A stretch of DNA of 14,326 nt from an uncultured Ruminococcus sp. (GTDB lineage: Bacteria; Bacillota; Clostridia; Oscillospirales; Acutalibacteraceae): NCBI GenBank assembly GCA_902766585.1, contig CACXDV010000253.1, positions 1 to 14,326 on the forward strand. Direction: 5' to 3'. The notes below the pieces were generated by a model. The model saw only the letters and a program-made list of their open reading frames with translations. It searched no databases and was not told the DNA's origin. Below, piece by piece: positions 13,694 to 14,326 of the stretch (the first letter of the stretch is position 1; each line of letters begins with the position of its first letter). The position numbers were made by a program, and so were the translations under genes.

Positions 13694-14326
13694 TTATTTA
13701 TCCTTTTTTTCGGCTTTGTCTTCGGTTTTATCCTCTGACCTACCCTTTTCGTTATCCTCAGCTACACTCACAGGCTTTTGTTCTGAACTGCCGGAATTGT
13801 TATCAGTATTGGCATTTTCCTCAAAAGGAGTATTTTCAGACGGCTCATCAAAGGCGCCTTCTTCGGCAAGCTGGAGGAATACTTCAACGACCTTCGGATC
13901 GAGCTGAGTGCCGGAGCATCGTTTGATTTCAGCTATGATCTTGCTCATTTCCATCTTCTTACGATAAGGACGGGTAGAATGCATAGCATCAAATGTATCC
14001 GCAACAGCGATAATACGCGCTATCTCAGGAATAGCGTCACCCTTAAGACCTGAGGGATAGCCCCTTCCGTCCATGCGCTCATGGTGATATTCGGCGCCGA
14101 GTGCAAGGTCGGGGAAAATGGTAATGTTTTTAAGTATTTCATAACCCTGTGAGGAATGTGTTTTCATTATAGCATATTCTTCATCATTAAGTCTTCCGGG
14201 CTTGTTGAGAATTGCATTTGGTATACTGATTTTTCCTATATCGTGCAGAAGTGCAATATTAAATATCTTTTCCACTTCCTCCTTGGATTTACCGAGTCTT
14301 TCGGCAAAGAGAGCGGTATATTTGGC
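13694..14326 (-). CDS. HD-GYP domain c-di-GMP phosphodiesterase, C-terminal part
   Basis: The gene enters from the right edge; the reading frame is open to 14326, so its start and any sensor domain lie outside the window. The visible part begins 'AKYTALFAERLGKSKEEVEKIF', then has the HD pair in 'LLHDIGKISIP', 'HHERMDGRGYP' with the GYP motif, and 'ARIIAVADTFDAMHSTRPYR'. These are the metal-binding and signature motifs of HD-GYP enzymes, which hydrolyse cyclic di-GMP or related dinucleotides. The catalytic domain ends near 'LDPKVVEVFLQLAEEG'. The last 55 or so residues are a hydrophilic, acidic and lysine-rich tail (for example SEDKTEDKAEKKDK) that looks disordered and is unusual for the family. 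The GTG at 14275 is internal, not the start. Confidence 0.92.
   Translation of the reverse strand, partial: AKYTALFAERLGKSKEEVEKIFNIALLHDIGKISIPNAILNKPGRLNDEEYAIMKTHSSQGYEILKNITIFPDLALGAEYHHERMDGRGYPSGLKGDAIPEIARIIAVADTFDAMHSTRPYRKKMEMSKIIAEIKRCSGTQLDPKVVEVFLQLAEEGAFDEPSENTPFEENANTDNNSGSSEQKPVSVAEDNEKGRSEDKTEDKAEKKDK

Noticed and set aside
14273..14275. GTG 14275 as the HD-GYP start codon
   Set aside because: The frame continues upstream to the window edge with HD-GYP-like residues (YTALFAERLGKS), so this GTG codes for an internal valine.
1..14326. Mobile element, phage, CRISPR or defence island
   Set aside because: No transposase, integrase, repeat array, terminal inverted repeats or change in coding style was seen; gene content is chromosomal core.

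Overview
The window looks like chromosomal core DNA of a low-to-medium GC Clostridia, most like a Ruminococcus/Oscillospiraceae relative. The signs are strong AGGAGG-type ribosome binding sites, sigma-A promoters with 17-bp spacers, the Firmicutes order rplS - lepB - rbgA - rnhB - yraN, a tig - clpP - clpX cluster, and an HD-GYP gene. The assignment rests on gene content and signals only. I see no insertion sequences, phage genes, CRISPR array, tRNA or rRNA.

Layout. (1) 1-284, minus strand: N-terminal part of a FtsW/RodA/SpoVE-type protein, with its own promoter at 325-353. (2) 285-632: a divergent intergenic region with a plus-strand promoter (482-510) and a structured, probably L19-autoregulatory leader before rplS. 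(3) 633-7188, plus strand: rplS, an intrinsic terminator, then a tight run of genes: a small signal-peptidase-like paralogue without the catalytic lysine, lepB, rbgA, rnhB, yraN, an M19 dipeptidase, threonine synthase and a metallophosphoesterase. Most neighbours are 1-20 nt apart or overlap (14, 4 and 4 nt). (4) 7189-7390: a near-consensus promoter and a compact multi-hairpin leader of unknown class. (5) 7391-12506, plus strand: tig, clpP, clpX, a YjjG-like HAD phosphatase, an RluA-family pseudouridine synthase and a 57-aa FeoB-associated-type Cys-rich membrane peptide, closed by a bidirectional terminator. (6) 12546-14326, minus strand: a polytopic membrane protein with an HEAYH metalloprotease-like motif, then the C-terminal part of an HD-GYP phosphodiesterase.

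How the genes fit together. The first operon joins ribosome and RNA work (L19, the 50S-assembly GTPase RbgA, RNase HII) to secretion (LepB), plus peptide and threonine metabolism. The second joins nascent-chain folding (trigger factor) to ClpXP proteolysis, with nucleotide housecleaning and rRNA modification genes downstream.

Most of the window is ordinary housekeeping sequence. I do not see a complete new defence or mobile system. The items most worth following are the structured RNA before tig, the degenerate signal peptidase next to lepB, the in-frame duplication inside lepB, and the unrecognised membrane HExxH protein.
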